Assembly (NCBI GenBank): GCA_003451975.1
Contig: DMIX01000181.1
Location: 1-14,113 of the forward strand
DNA from: Propionibacteriaceae bacterium
GTDB lineage: Bacteria; Actinomycetota; Actinomycetes; Propionibacteriales; Propionibacteriaceae
Reading direction: 5' to 3'
Length of the DNA stretch: 14,113 bases
The first letter of the stretch is position 1. Each line of letters opens with the position of its first letter. Positions 8,090 to 14,113 of this stretch are shown here, one piece after another. The notes under the pieces are model-generated. The model worked only from the letters and a program-made list of their open reading frames with translations, made no database searches and was not told where the DNA came from. The position numbers and the translations under genes were made by a program.

Positions 8090-8112
8090 CGGTGCCGTGT
8101 CGGACGGCACCG
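8090..8112 (-). terminator. Hairpin at the end of the glycoside operon
   Basis: A perfect 9-bp stem pairs CGGTGCCGT (8090-8098) with ACGGCACCG (8104-8112) across a 5-nt loop, directly downstream of the DUF6379 gene stop. A U-tract is lacking, so it may slow or only partly stop transcription toward the MFS gene. Confidence 0.5.
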
Positions 8113-8118
8113 CCGGGC

Positions 8119-8505
8119 TCAGAGGCTGATGATGCGAGTGCGTTCCCCGCCGAAGGGGACCGGGATGTAGGCCACTCTGATCTTCAGTCGCACGGTGACC
8201 TCGTGCTCACCCGTGTCCAGACCGCCGTTGAGCCAGCGGATGGTCAGCGGGGTGCCGTACTCCCAGCGATAGGTCGTGACGGTGGTCGCCTCGTCCAAGG
8301 TGAACCAGTCCTCCCCGTTGGGAGAGATTACGATCTCCTCGCGGGGCGCCTCGACTCCGTCCACGACCAGTTGCACGTCGTGAACCATCGACAACGGAAT
8401 GCCCCGGTAATAGGTGATGAGGGTCTGCACCTCGAAGGCGGTCGTACCGTCTGCAGTCGAGACATTCTTCGCCGAGCCCTCAGTGAAGACGTAGCTGTCG
8501 AACAT
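8119..8505 (-). CDS. DUF6379 protein, C-glycoside deglycosidase beta-subunit-like
   Basis: The protein has 128 residues, is predicted to be all-beta, and has no signal peptide. The pattern matches the small subunit of C-glycoside deglycosidases (DUF6379, DgpB/CarB-like): YYRGIPLS at 32-39 followed by VDG at 48-50, RWEYG at 80-84, GGLDTGEHEV at 94-103, and RVAYIPVPFGG near the C-terminus. In characterised systems this subunit wraps the TIM-barrel alpha subunit and is needed for cleavage of the 3-keto C-glycoside. The gene starts 6 nt after the stop of the TIM-barrel gene, with only a weak ribosome site, which suggests translational coupling and equal dosage as for complex partners. It is the last gene of the operon. 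Family recognition is from memory of motifs, not from a search. Confidence 0.8.
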   Translation of the reverse strand: MFDSYVFTEGSAKNVSTADGTTAFEVQTLITYYRGIPLSMVHDVQLVVDGVEAPREEIVISPNGEDWFTLDEATTVTTYRWEYGTPLTIRWLNGGLDTGEHEVTVRLKIRVAYIPVPFGGERTRIISL

Positions 8506-8511
8506 TCTGGG

Positions 8512-9528
8512 TCACTTCCCGTCGTTGATGTGGGCAGCGAGCAGGGCCTGATGAGCCCGGACCTGCCCCTGGTCGTCTACTGGCTGGTCGACCGGCACGA
8601 ATCGATTGCCCTCGTACTCACTGGCGATGTAGCCGTCGTAGCCGAGCTGATTGAGCCGAGTGATCACGGTGGGGTAATCAATGGAGTATTCGGTGCCGTC
8701 GGGCAGCATCTCGTAGAACTTGCCGTGGAAGTGCTTGATGTAGTCGAAGTGCTCGTCCAGGCACTCCAGCGGCGTGTTTTCATAGCCTGTGGAGAAGAAG
8801 GCGTACTCCTCGTCCACCGGCGCGCTGAACAAGCTGGCCAGTTCCGGAGGGAATTCCAGGCCGTGGTCACCGCGTCCGGCGAAAGCCCGCATTGTGTCGC
8901 CGTTGGCGAGGTAGATCTCGTCGATCTTGTCGGCCACCGCAGCGCTGAGCCCGATGCTCTTGAAGTAGTCGGTGGATACCCGGGGATGCCGCTGGCAGAA
9001 GATTCCGAAGTCGATCACCAAACCGAGGTACTCCGACTGGGCCTTCTTCATCATCTCGATCCAACGACTGGTGATCGCTCCCTGGAAGCTCATGCCGGCG
9101 TGGATCTCCAAGGCCATGGTGACGCCGATGCTCTCCGCATAGGGCAGCGTCGCGAGCGTCACTTCAGGAGAGGTGTCCGAGACCAGCCGAACCAGGGAGA
9201 AGCCCAGCCGCTTACTCACGTCCAGGTCACGCTTGAGGAGCTCGACCTGCTCGGCAACCCGAAGGGTGCGATTGCGGTAGATGGTGGAGTTGATGAAGAT
9301 GTCGTTGCAGACCGGTACCAGGCCCGACGCGTCGAGGGCCGAGCGCCACCCGGCGACGGTCTCGTCGGTCGGGAAAGGCGTTGCCTTGATCATCTGATCG
9401 CTGATCAACTCCACGCCCGTCGCTCCGGTGGAGGCGACGAAGTTGAGGACGCCGGGTAGGTCGAGGCGTCCTCGGGCGTAGGAATCCTGCAAGCTGTACA
9501 TGCTGACAGCTCTCTTGATTTGGCTCAT
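8512..9528 (-). CDS. TIM-barrel isomerase/epimerase, C-glycoside deglycosidase alpha-subunit-like
   Basis: This 338-residue cytoplasmic protein belongs to the sugar phosphate isomerase/epimerase (xylose isomerase-like) superfamily. Expected divalent-metal ligands can be placed: Glu141 in ALEIHAG, Asp173 in LVIDFGIF, His266 or His268 in KHFHGKFYE, and Glu304 in ASEYEG, with His143 near the metal as a possible catalytic base. An AAAGGG site precedes the ATG. Because it sits directly before a DUF6379 gene, it is best read as the catalytic alpha subunit of a C-glycoside deglycosidase (DgpC/CarC-like). That enzyme would use Mn2+ or a similar metal to enolise a 3-keto-glucoside and eliminate the aglycone. 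An IolE/IolI-like isomerase without lyase activity is the alternative. It is coupled to its neighbours, with a 12-nt gap upstream and 6 nt downstream. Confidence 0.78.
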   Translation of the reverse strand: MSQIKRAVSMYSLQDSYARGRLDLPGVLNFVASTGATGVELISDQMIKATPFPTDETVAGWRSALDASGLVPVCNDIFINSTIYRNRTLRVAEQVELLKRDLDVSKRLGFSLVRLVSDTSPEVTLATLPYAESIGVTMALEIHAGMSFQGAITSRWIEMMKKAQSEYLGLVIDFGIFCQRHPRVSTDYFKSIGLSAAVADKIDEIYLANGDTMRAFAGRGDHGLEFPPELASLFSAPVDEEYAFFSTGYENTPLECLDEHFDYIKHFHGKFYEMLPDGTEYSIDYPTVITRLNQLGYDGYIASEYEGNRFVPVDQPVDDQGQVRAHQALLAAHINDGK

Positions 9529-9540
9529 GGGTAGCCCTTT

Positions 9541-10509
9541 CTATGCGTCTGTTGGTGCGGGTGCCGGGGTTCGCGCGCTGTCTGCGGCGCCGATGATGCC
9601 GGCGTTGTTGGCAAGGCGAGCGGTTCGAATTTCGAGCTCGCCACGATGACCACGTCCGGACAGGTTTTCCAGGAATTGCTCCTTGGCCGTGGGGAGAATG
9701 AACTCACCGGCGGCACTGGTGATGCCGCCTCCGATGACGACGAGTTCAGGATCGATCACCGCGCTGAGGGTCGCGATCCCCAGGCCGAGGTAGCGGCCGA
9801 ACTGACGCAGCAGGCTCAGGGCATGCCCATCGCCCTGACGAGCCGCCGCGGTGACCTGCGCGCCGGTGATCGGCTCACCGCCCGCGAGGTCGAGCATGGT
9901 CTGCGCGGACCGGGGATGCTCAGCCGCGAAGCGCTGTGCGTCTCGAGCAAGTGCGGTACCCGAGGCGTAGGCCTCCCAGCATCCCCGTCGACCGCATCCG
10001 CACAGCTCGCCGTCGGGCTCAATCTTGAGATGACCGAGTTCGGCGGCCGCACCAAAAGTGCCCCGGACCAGTCGACCGTTGGCGATGACGCCGCCTCCTA
10101 GCCCGGTGCCCAAGGTGAGCATGATCATCTCGGAAACGCCCTGCCCATTGCCGAACCGGAATTCGGCCCAGGCCGCGGCATTGGCATCGTTCTCGATCAC
10201 GACCGAGTGACCGATCAGTCGTTCGAGCCGATCAGCCAGCGGATGATTGCGCCAGGCGATATTCGGGGCGAAGAGCATTTCGCGCCGGTCGGAAGACACG
10301 AATCCGGCTGCGGCCACCCCGACACCACCAACATCATGGCTGGCCGTCAACTCCGCAACAGCATCAGCAACGGCCTGCTCGATCTGCTCAGGATCCGAAG
10401 GGTCGGTGGCGCGACGGGCACTGGCCACGATCTCCCCGTCGCGCGTGACCACCCCAGCCAGGATGTTGGTGCCGCCGATGTCGACCCCAACGGTGAGGCT
10501 TTGCGTCAT
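9541..10509 (-). CDS. ROK-family sugar kinase (glucokinase-like)
   Basis: This 322-residue kinase is expected to phosphorylate glucose or a related hexose (or N-acetylated hexosamine) with ATP in the cytoplasm. The ATG at 10509 begins MTQSLTVGVDIGGTN, which places the phosphate-1 motif at residues 10-15. Longer readings upstream in the same frame run antisense-like through the neighbouring gene and are rejected. Further landmarks are IENDANAAA at 105-113 with catalytic Asp108, LTLGTGLGGG at 131-140, AELGH at 156-160, and CGCGRRGCWE at 170-179. The last gives the ROK zinc site (His160, Cys170, Cys172, Cys177). No N-terminal DNA-binding helix-turn-helix is present, so this is a kinase and not a NagC/XylR-type repressor. 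In this operon it would trap the sugar released from the glycoside as hexose 6-phosphate. Confidence 0.92.
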   Translation of the reverse strand: MTQSLTVGVDIGGTNILAGVVTRDGEIVASARRATDPSDPEQIEQAVADAVAELTASHDVGGVGVAAAGFVSSDRREMLFAPNIAWRNHPLADRLERLIGHSVVIENDANAAAWAEFRFGNGQGVSEMIMLTLGTGLGGGVIANGRLVRGTFGAAAELGHLKIEPDGELCGCGRRGCWEAYASGTALARDAQRFAAEHPRSAQTMLDLAGGEPITGAQVTAAARQGDGHALSLLRQFGRYLGLGIATLSAVIDPELVVIGGGITSAAGEFILPTAKEQFLENLSGRGHRGELEIRTARLANNAGIIGAADSARTPAPAPTDA

Positions 10510-10517
10510 CGTCGGCC

Positions 10518-11519
10518 TCAGTGATTGGAGAAGGCGGCGTCGAAGGCGGCTGTGGGCGGGGTGAACAGATGCTCCCGAACGAAGGCCAGCGCCTGCGGGG
10601 CACCTTCGAGCCGGTCCATCGCGGCGTCCTCCCACTCCACCGAGATCGGACCCGAATAGCCGATGCCGTTGATGGTGCGGAAGATCGCCTCCCAATCGAT
10701 GTCGCCACGTCCGGCCGACACGAAGTCCCAGCCACGGCGGGGATCGCCCCACGCCAGGTGGGAGCCGAGCGGAGCGTTGCGTCCGTTGAAGCGGCGCTTC
10801 GAGTCCTTGCAGTGCACGTGGTAGATGCGGTCGGCGAAGTCGACCAGGAATCCCGCCGGATCCACCTGCTGCCAGTTCATGTGGGAGGGATCGAAGTTCA
10901 GCCCGAACACCTCCCGGTGCCCAATGGCCTCCAAGGTGGCCTTCGTCGTCCAATAGTCATAGGCGATCTCCGAGGGGTGCACCTCGAGGGCGAACTTCAC
11001 CTCGTTGGCTTCGAACACGTCCATGATGGGGTTCCAGCGGGTGGCGAAATCGGTGTAGCCGTCGGCGATCATCTCCGCGCTCGCCGGCGGGAACATCGCG
11101 ACGTATTTCCAGATCTTCGATCCGGTGAACCCTGTCACCACCTGCGCGCCCAGTCGCTTGGCAGCGACCGCAGTCGCCTTGAGTTCCTCGGTGGCCCGCT
11201 GCCGAACACCCTCCGGATCACCATCACCCCAGACTCCTGCCGAGACGATTCCCTGGTGCCGGGCATCGATCGGATCGTCGCACACGCACTGGCCGGTCAG
11301 GTGGTTGCTGATGGCGTAGACCTTCAGCCCGTATCGACCCAAGGTGGCCTTCTTCGCCGCCAAGTAGGCATCGTCGGTGGCAGCCGCCCAGACATCAAGA
11401 TGATCGCCGGAGCAGGCGATCTCCAGACCGTCGAAGCCCCATTCGCTGGCAAGCCGACACACATCCTCGAAGGGCAGGTCAGCCCACTGGCCGGTGAACA
11501 AAGTGACAAGACGAGACAT
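10518..11519 (-). CDS. Sugar phosphate isomerase/epimerase family protein (IolE-like)
   Basis: The protein has 333 residues when started at the ATG at 11519. GGAGG within the end of the upstream gene is 6 nt before it, and the protein then begins [12 protein letters not shown], a usual start for the family. It is a TIM barrel with likely metal-binding residues Glu179 (ALEVHP), Asp210 and His213 ([10 protein letters not shown]), His234 or His236 (YHVHCKD) and Glu295 (SVEWED). This clade is regularly found next to Gfo/Idh/MocA oxidoreductases in sugar and polyol catabolic clusters. Here it may isomerise, epimerise or dehydrate the keto sugar produced in the pathway; the exact reaction cannot be told. 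The gap to the oxidoreductase stop is one base and to the kinase start 8 bases, so it is firmly within the operon. Confidence 0.88.
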   Translation of the reverse strand: MSRLVTLFTGQWADLPFEDVCRLASEWGFDGLEIACSGDHLDVWAAATDDAYLAAKKATLGRYGLKVYAISNHLTGQCVCDDPIDARHQGIVSAGVWGDGDPEGVRQRATEELKATAVAAKRLGAQVVTGFTGSKIWKYVAMFPPASAEMIADGYTDFATRWNPIMDVFEANEVKFALEVHPSEIAYDYWTTKATLEAIGHREVFGLNFDPSHMNWQQVDPAGFLVDFADRIYHVHCKDSKRRFNGRNAPLGSHLAWGDPRRGWDFVSAGRGDIDWEAIFRTINGIGYSGPISVEWEDAAMDRLEGAPQALAFVREHLFTPPTAAFDAAFSNH

Positions 11520-11520
11520 C

Positions 11521-12615
11521 TCAGGCCTCCAGGTAAGAATCGATGGCGGAAAGGTCGACGACCGAGTTGGTTTCGTGGGAGCGGCGGGCGGCTTCGAGGA
11601 CGCGCATGCAGCGCGCAACCGACGCGGTGCTCACGGCTTGTTCGGTCACCCCTTCGGCGGCCGCGATGGCATTGCGGTAGAAGTCATGGATGTCGGAGTC
11701 GATCCGAGGCAGCGGCAACACCTCAACGTTGTCCTGCACCTTGGCCAGCTGGGCGTAGTCGACGATGCGCGGCGCCATAGTCTTGGTCATGCCCTTGCCG
11801 GCGACGATCGGGATGGCGTCCGGTTCGACGTCTGCGACGCGACGCACGATCTTGCCGTGCATCTCCCAGTCATCGACCGTGGCCGTGCCCCGGGTGCCGG
11901 TCATGTGGAACTTCGCCCTCGGCGCGTAGTTGTCGGTGGTGCAGGCCACCAATGCCTCAACTCCGTTGGCGAAGGTCAGATAGATCGTGAAGCCGTCCTC
12001 GACCGGAGCCCCCAGCGCATAACTGAGTCGCCCGTAGACGGTCAGCACCGGCGAGGGGACCATGCACAGGAGTCGATCCACGAGGTGAACGCCCCAATCG
12101 AGCACCATGCCGCCACCGCGGTTCGGATCCCGGCGCCAATCGCCGGGGATGCCCCGCGAACCGTCGACTCTGGTCTCGATGAATGTGACGTCTCCGAGAG
12201 TCTTGTCCTCGTAGAGCGCCTTCATCACCAAGTAGTCCTCGTCCCACCGACGGTTCTGGTGAACGATGAACTTTCGGCCGGCGGCCTCGGCGGCGGCCAT
12301 GACCTCCTCGATCTCACCGGTGTTCAACATGGCGGGCTTTTCGGTGATGACGTGTTTTCCGGCGGCCAAGCCCGCCAAGGCGATCGGCCGATGCACCTCA
12401 TTGGGGGTGCAGATGAAGAAGAAGTCGGCGGCGGGGTCAGCGCAGGCGGCTGCGAGATCGGGATAGACGTGCAGTCCGGCCTCGGCGGCTTCTCGCTCCG
12501 CGAGCGGATCGATGTCGACGATCCCGGCGACCCGGACGCCTTTGAAGGCATGTAATTTGCCGAGGTGTATCTTCCCCATATGCCCCGTTCCGACTATGGC
12601 CACTTTTAACAGCAT
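11521..12615 (-). CDS. Gfo/Idh/MocA oxidoreductase (apparent chimeric gene)
   Basis: The protein has 364 residues from the ATG at 12615, which follows AAAGG and lies 11 nt after the lpxA stop; an ATG at 12636 overlaps lpxA. An NAD(P)-binding Rossmann fold is shown by GTGHMG (9-14) and VDID (33-36). EKP (92-94, catalytic Lys93) and [14 protein letters not shown] (167-180, Asp173 and His177) are the family's active-site signatures. The body would be an NAD-linked sugar dehydrogenase, here a candidate DgpA-like glycoside 3-oxidase and/or 3-keto-sugar reductase. Codons 1-25 use TTA, AAA, ATA and GGA and are mid-GC, continuing the lpx region. From codon 26 onward the gene is high-GC like the sugar operon. 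The first ~25 residues therefore probably come from another organism's homologous gene, and the native N-terminus of the catabolic enzyme is missing. Confidence 0.85.
   Translation of the reverse strand: MLLKVAIVGTGHMGKIHLGKLHAFKGVRVAGIVDIDPLAEREAAEAGLHVYPDLAAACADPAADFFFICTPNEVHRPIALAGLAAGKHVITEKPAMLNTGEIEEVMAAAEAAGRKFIVHQNRRWDEDYLVMKALYEDKTLGDVTFIETRVDGSRGIPGDWRRDPNRGGGMVLDWGVHLVDRLLCMVPSPVLTVYGRLSYALGAPVEDGFTIYLTFANGVEALVACTTDNYAPRAKFHMTGTRGTATVDDWEMHGKIVRRVADVEPDAIPIVAGKGMTKTMAPRIVDYAQLAKVQDNVEVLPLPRIDSDIHDFYRNAIAAAEGVTEQAVSTASVARCMRVLEAARRSHETNSVVDLSAIDSYLEA
12538..12543. other. Composition breakpoint, probable assembly junction
   Basis: G+C by hand count is 43/60 (12421-12480) and 44/60 (12481-12540), then 30/60 (12541-12600) and 25/60 (12601-12660). 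On the minus strand A/T-ending codons and rare leucine TTA stop at codon 25 (12541-12543) of the oxidoreductase gene. On one side are genes of a Gram-positive type organism, on the other lipid A genes. The reading frame is preserved because both sides appear to encode the same protein family. Confidence 0.75.
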
Positions 12616-12642
12616 ATGCCTTTCGTCTAACGGCATATGCCT
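12612..12642. repeat. 10-bp direct repeat around two alternative start codons
   Basis: GCATATGCCT occurs at 12612-12621 and again at 12633-12642, 21 nt (7 codons) apart. On the minus strand each copy carries an ATG preceded by a purine-rich site (GAGAGG or AAAGG). One ATG overlaps the lpxA stop and the other is the chosen oxidoreductase start. Confidence 0.5.
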
Positions 12643-13394
12643 CTCTTCGATGATTGAATGAAATGTATGAGCTCGTCTATATGTTCCCCCTTCAACTCTT
12701 CCTGGATAACCTTCAGTGATGTGGTGAGGGGGAGAGAAGACCGGAAAAGGATCCTGTATGCCTTTTTTAACTGCGAAATCTCTTCCCTGGTGAAGCCATG
12801 TCGCTCAAGACCAACAACATTGAGGCCGTAAAGCTCGGCCCTGCTTCCCGCTGCGATCATGAAAGGGGGGACATCCTTGGGCGCCCCTGTGATACCGCTG
12901 ATAAATGCGAATTTTCCGATCCTGCAGAACTGATGCACTGCGCAAAGACCGGCAAAGATTACAAAATCCGCGACCTCGACATGTCCTGCGAGGGTAGCGC
13001 AGTTCGCCATGATAATGTTGCTGCCTACCTTGCAATCATGCGCAATGTGTGCGTAGGCCATGATGAAATTATTGTTGCCTACTTCTGTTATACCGCCCCC
13101 GTGAACAGTACCTTTATTGATGGTGACATATTCCTTAATGATGTTGTTATCACCTATCTTCAATATGGTATCTTCCCCATTGTAACTGATGTCCTGGGGA
13201 GGACCACCGATGGAGGCGAAAGGACTGATGGTGCAGCCTTCACCTATTGTTGTATTCCCCTGTACTACTACGTGTCCCAGAAGTTTTGTGCCTTTCCGGA
13301 TTGTTACCTTTTCATCAACAATGCAATAGGGGCCTATATCGACGTCATTATCGATCCCGGCATTTTTATGGATGATTGCGGTAGGGTGTATCAA
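12627..13394 (-). CDS. lpxA: Acyl-ACP:UDP-N-acetylglucosamine O-acyltransferase
   Basis: This 255-residue, full-length enzyme catalyses the first step of lipid A synthesis in the cytoplasm: transfer of a hydroxyacyl chain from ACP to UDP-GlcNAc (or a 3-amino variant). Left-handed beta-helix hexapeptide repeats run through the first two thirds. MAYAHIAHDCKVG carries His116 and the catalytic base His119 (His125 in E. coli numbering). CAVHQFC and the GAPKDVPPFMIAAG stretch follow, and a glycine (IAAG) sits where E. coli has Gly173, compatible with a long acyl chain. The C-terminal helical domain begins at GLERHGF. The start is TTG at 13394 with AAGGAG 6 nt upstream overlapping the fabZ stop; no ATG fits. 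Base composition and codon use match fabZ and lpxD and differ from everything left of 12540. Actinobacteria do not make lipid A, so this gene belongs to a different organism or to a transferred segment. Confidence 0.95.
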   Translation of the reverse strand: MIHPTAIIHKNAGIDNDVDIGPYCIVDEKVTIRKGTKLLGHVVVQGNTTIGEGCTISPFASIGGPPQDISYNGEDTILKIGDNNIIKEYVTINKGTVHGGGITEVGNNNFIMAYAHIAHDCKVGSNIIMANCATLAGHVEVADFVIFAGLCAVHQFCRIGKFAFISGITGAPKDVPPFMIAAGSRAELYGLNVVGLERHGFTREEISQLKKAYRILFRSSLPLTTSLKVIQEELKGEHIDELIHFIQSSKRGICR

Positions 13395-13405
13395 ACGTAA
13401 GCTCC

Positions 13406-13834
13406 TTATTCTTTCTTTAACATTGCCATGATCCTTGCTTCGGCCGCGATGTCATTATCAACGTACGCCTTGCCGTCAAAGATCCATATCTCCCGTCTGT
13501 GCTTTACCACCTCAATAACCAATTTCAACTGGTCTCCGGGTATCACGGGTCTTCTGAACCGTGCGCCGTCAATGCCTGTGAAAAAGACAGTACCCTTTGC
13601 ATCGGGGAAGGATTTGAAGGCGAGGACCCCGCCTGTCTGAGCCATGGCTTCCAGGATGAGAACGCCGGGCATGATCGGTTTTTGTGGAAAGTGGCCGGTG
13701 AAAAAAGGTTCATTGTAGGTGACATTCTTGATCCCCACTATCCTTTTTTCTGGTTCCAGCTCCAGTATCCTGTCAACGAGCAGGAAAGGGTAGCTGTGTG
13801 GCATGAGCCGCATAATCTCATTGATGTCAATCAT
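13406..13834 (-). CDS. fabZ: (3R)-hydroxyacyl-ACP dehydratase
   Basis: This 142-residue hot-dog-fold dehydratase of fatty acid synthesis forms trans-2-enoyl-ACP from 3-hydroxyacyl-ACP in the cytoplasm. MPHSYPFLLVDRI at about 11-23 and GHFPQKPIMPGVLILEAMAQ at 47-66 are diagnostic. His48 and Glu62 are the catalytic pair. The ATG at 13834 lies inside the end of lpxD with an 8-nt overlap, and TGGAGG within lpxD provides the ribosome site. The lpxD-fabZ-lpxA order is the conserved lipid A cluster of diderm bacteria, where FabZ and LpxA compete for hydroxyacyl-ACP. Confidence 0.96.
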   Translation of the reverse strand: MIDINEIMRLMPHSYPFLLVDRILELEPEKRIVGIKNVTYNEPFFTGHFPQKPIMPGVLILEAMAQTGGVLAFKSFPDAKGTVFFTGIDGARFRRPVIPGDQLKLVIEVVKHRREIWIFDGKAYVDNDIAAEARIMAMLKKE

Positions 13835-14113
13835 GGTTTTCCTCCAGATGGAGCTTTTTCTCCACCTTTTTTATGCGCTCGAACAGAGCGGGCAGCTTTT
13901 TAAGATAATTCTGGAGTTTCATCCATTCCCGGTGCGGCATGTGGGGTGTTCCCATGATGAGCATATTGTCCGGTACGTCTTTGGTGATGCCTGTCTGACC
14001 GCCTGCCTTGACGTTATTGCCTACGGTGGTGTGGTCTCTTACGCCTACCTGTCCGGCGAGAACGACGTTGTTGCCTATGGTTGCGCTCCCGGCTATCCCG
14101 ACATGTGCAATGA
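13827..14113 (-). CDS. lpxD: UDP-3-O-acylglucosamine N-acyltransferase, C-terminal part
   Basis: The frame is open from the window edge (first full codon at 14111) and ends at TGA 13827-13829, giving 94 C-terminal residues. It begins IAHVGIAGSATIGNNVVLAG and continues with hexapeptide repeats (GVRDHTTVGNNVKAGGQTGI). It then has the typical LpxD exit GTPHMPHREWMK and a short charged helix (LFERIKKVEKKL). LpxD adds the N-linked hydroxyacyl chain in lipid A synthesis. The catalytic histidine region and the N-terminal domain lie outside the window. The stop codon overlaps the fabZ start by 8 nt, showing translational coupling. Confidence 0.9.
   Translation of the reverse strand, partial: IAHVGIAGSATIGNNVVLAGQVGVRDHTTVGNNVKAGGQTGITKDVPDNMLIMGTPHMPHREWMKLQNYLKKLPALFERIKKVEKKLHLEENHD

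Noticed and set aside
7945..9459. A 504-codon open frame on the plus strand
   Set aside because: It runs antisense across the MFS start, the DUF6379 gene and the TIM-barrel gene, has no family-like motif, and is an effect of high GC on the opposite strand.
10510..10953. N-terminal extension of the ROK kinase by 148 codons
   Set aside because: It overlaps the upstream TIM-barrel gene and has no domain. The DIGGTN motif fits a start at 10509.
11520..11618. N-terminal extension of the IolE-like protein by 33 codons
   Set aside because: It lies inside the oxidoreductase gene. The ATG at 11519 has GGAGG upstream and gives the normal family N-terminus.
12541..14113. Lipid A genes as a native part of an actinobacterial genome
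   Set aside because: The sharp change in base composition and codon use, and the lack of lipid A in Actinobacteria, argue for a foreign or misjoined segment.
1..14113. tRNA, rRNA, CRISPR, insertion sequence, phage or toxin-antitoxin genes
   Set aside because: No spaced repeats, transposase or integrase motifs, cloverleaf sequences or small paired genes were found on reading both strands.

Overview
The window looks like two different genomes joined end to end. Positions 1 to about 12,540 are high-GC DNA with actinobacterial traits: a GTP-type PEP carboxykinase, a secreted protein and a lipoprotein with Gram-positive-style signals, a leaderless-type promoter and a ROK glucokinase with the CxCGxxGC zinc motif. 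Positions about 12,541 to 14,113 are mid-GC DNA that encodes lpxA, fabZ and the 3' end of lpxD, which are lipid A genes of an outer-membrane (diderm) bacterium. A hand count gives 44/60 G+C at 12481-12540, 30/60 at 12541-12600 and 25/60 at 12601-12660. The step falls inside a Gfo/Idh/MocA oxidoreductase gene at about codon 25/26. The best reading is a chimeric contig joined in frame within two homologous oxidoreductase genes. A real transfer is possible but less likely.

Layout of the actinobacterial part. The 3' end of pckG (+) is followed by a strong terminator hairpin. Next come a secreted lysine/tyrosine-rich protein (+), an Old Yellow Enzyme-type flavin reductase (-), a divergent methyltransferase and CPA1 Na+/H+ antiporter pair (+), a small lipoprotein (-), a DUF695-type protein (+) and an MFS exporter (-). 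This stretch is mostly single genes on alternating strands. From 8119 to 12615 runs a tightly packed minus-strand operon, transcribed in this order: Gfo/Idh/MocA oxidoreductase, IolE-like TIM-barrel isomerase/epimerase, ROK sugar kinase, a second TIM-barrel protein, and a small DUF6379 protein. The gaps between the genes are only 1, 8, 12 and 6 nt.

The last two genes of that operon match the alpha/beta architecture of C-glycoside deglycosidases (DgpB/DgpC-like and CarB/CarC-like). The Gfo/Idh enzyme is the family used as the 3-OH glycoside oxidase (DgpA-like) in one such system. The operon can therefore be read as a self-contained pathway: oxidise the sugar at C3, cleave the C-glycosidic (or similar) bond by elimination, rework the released 3-keto sugar with the second TIM barrel and the NAD-linked oxidoreductase, and phosphorylate the hexose with the ROK kinase. 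This is inferred from families and gene order. The substrate is not readable from the sequence.

The lipid A part reads lpxD, fabZ, lpxA, then the first ~25 codons of a Gfo/Idh gene, all on the minus strand. That order is familiar from deltaproteobacteria-like genomes, where an oxidoreductase (in some lineages GnnA, for 3-amino lipid A) follows lpxA. No tRNA, rRNA, CRISPR array, insertion sequence or phage gene was seen.
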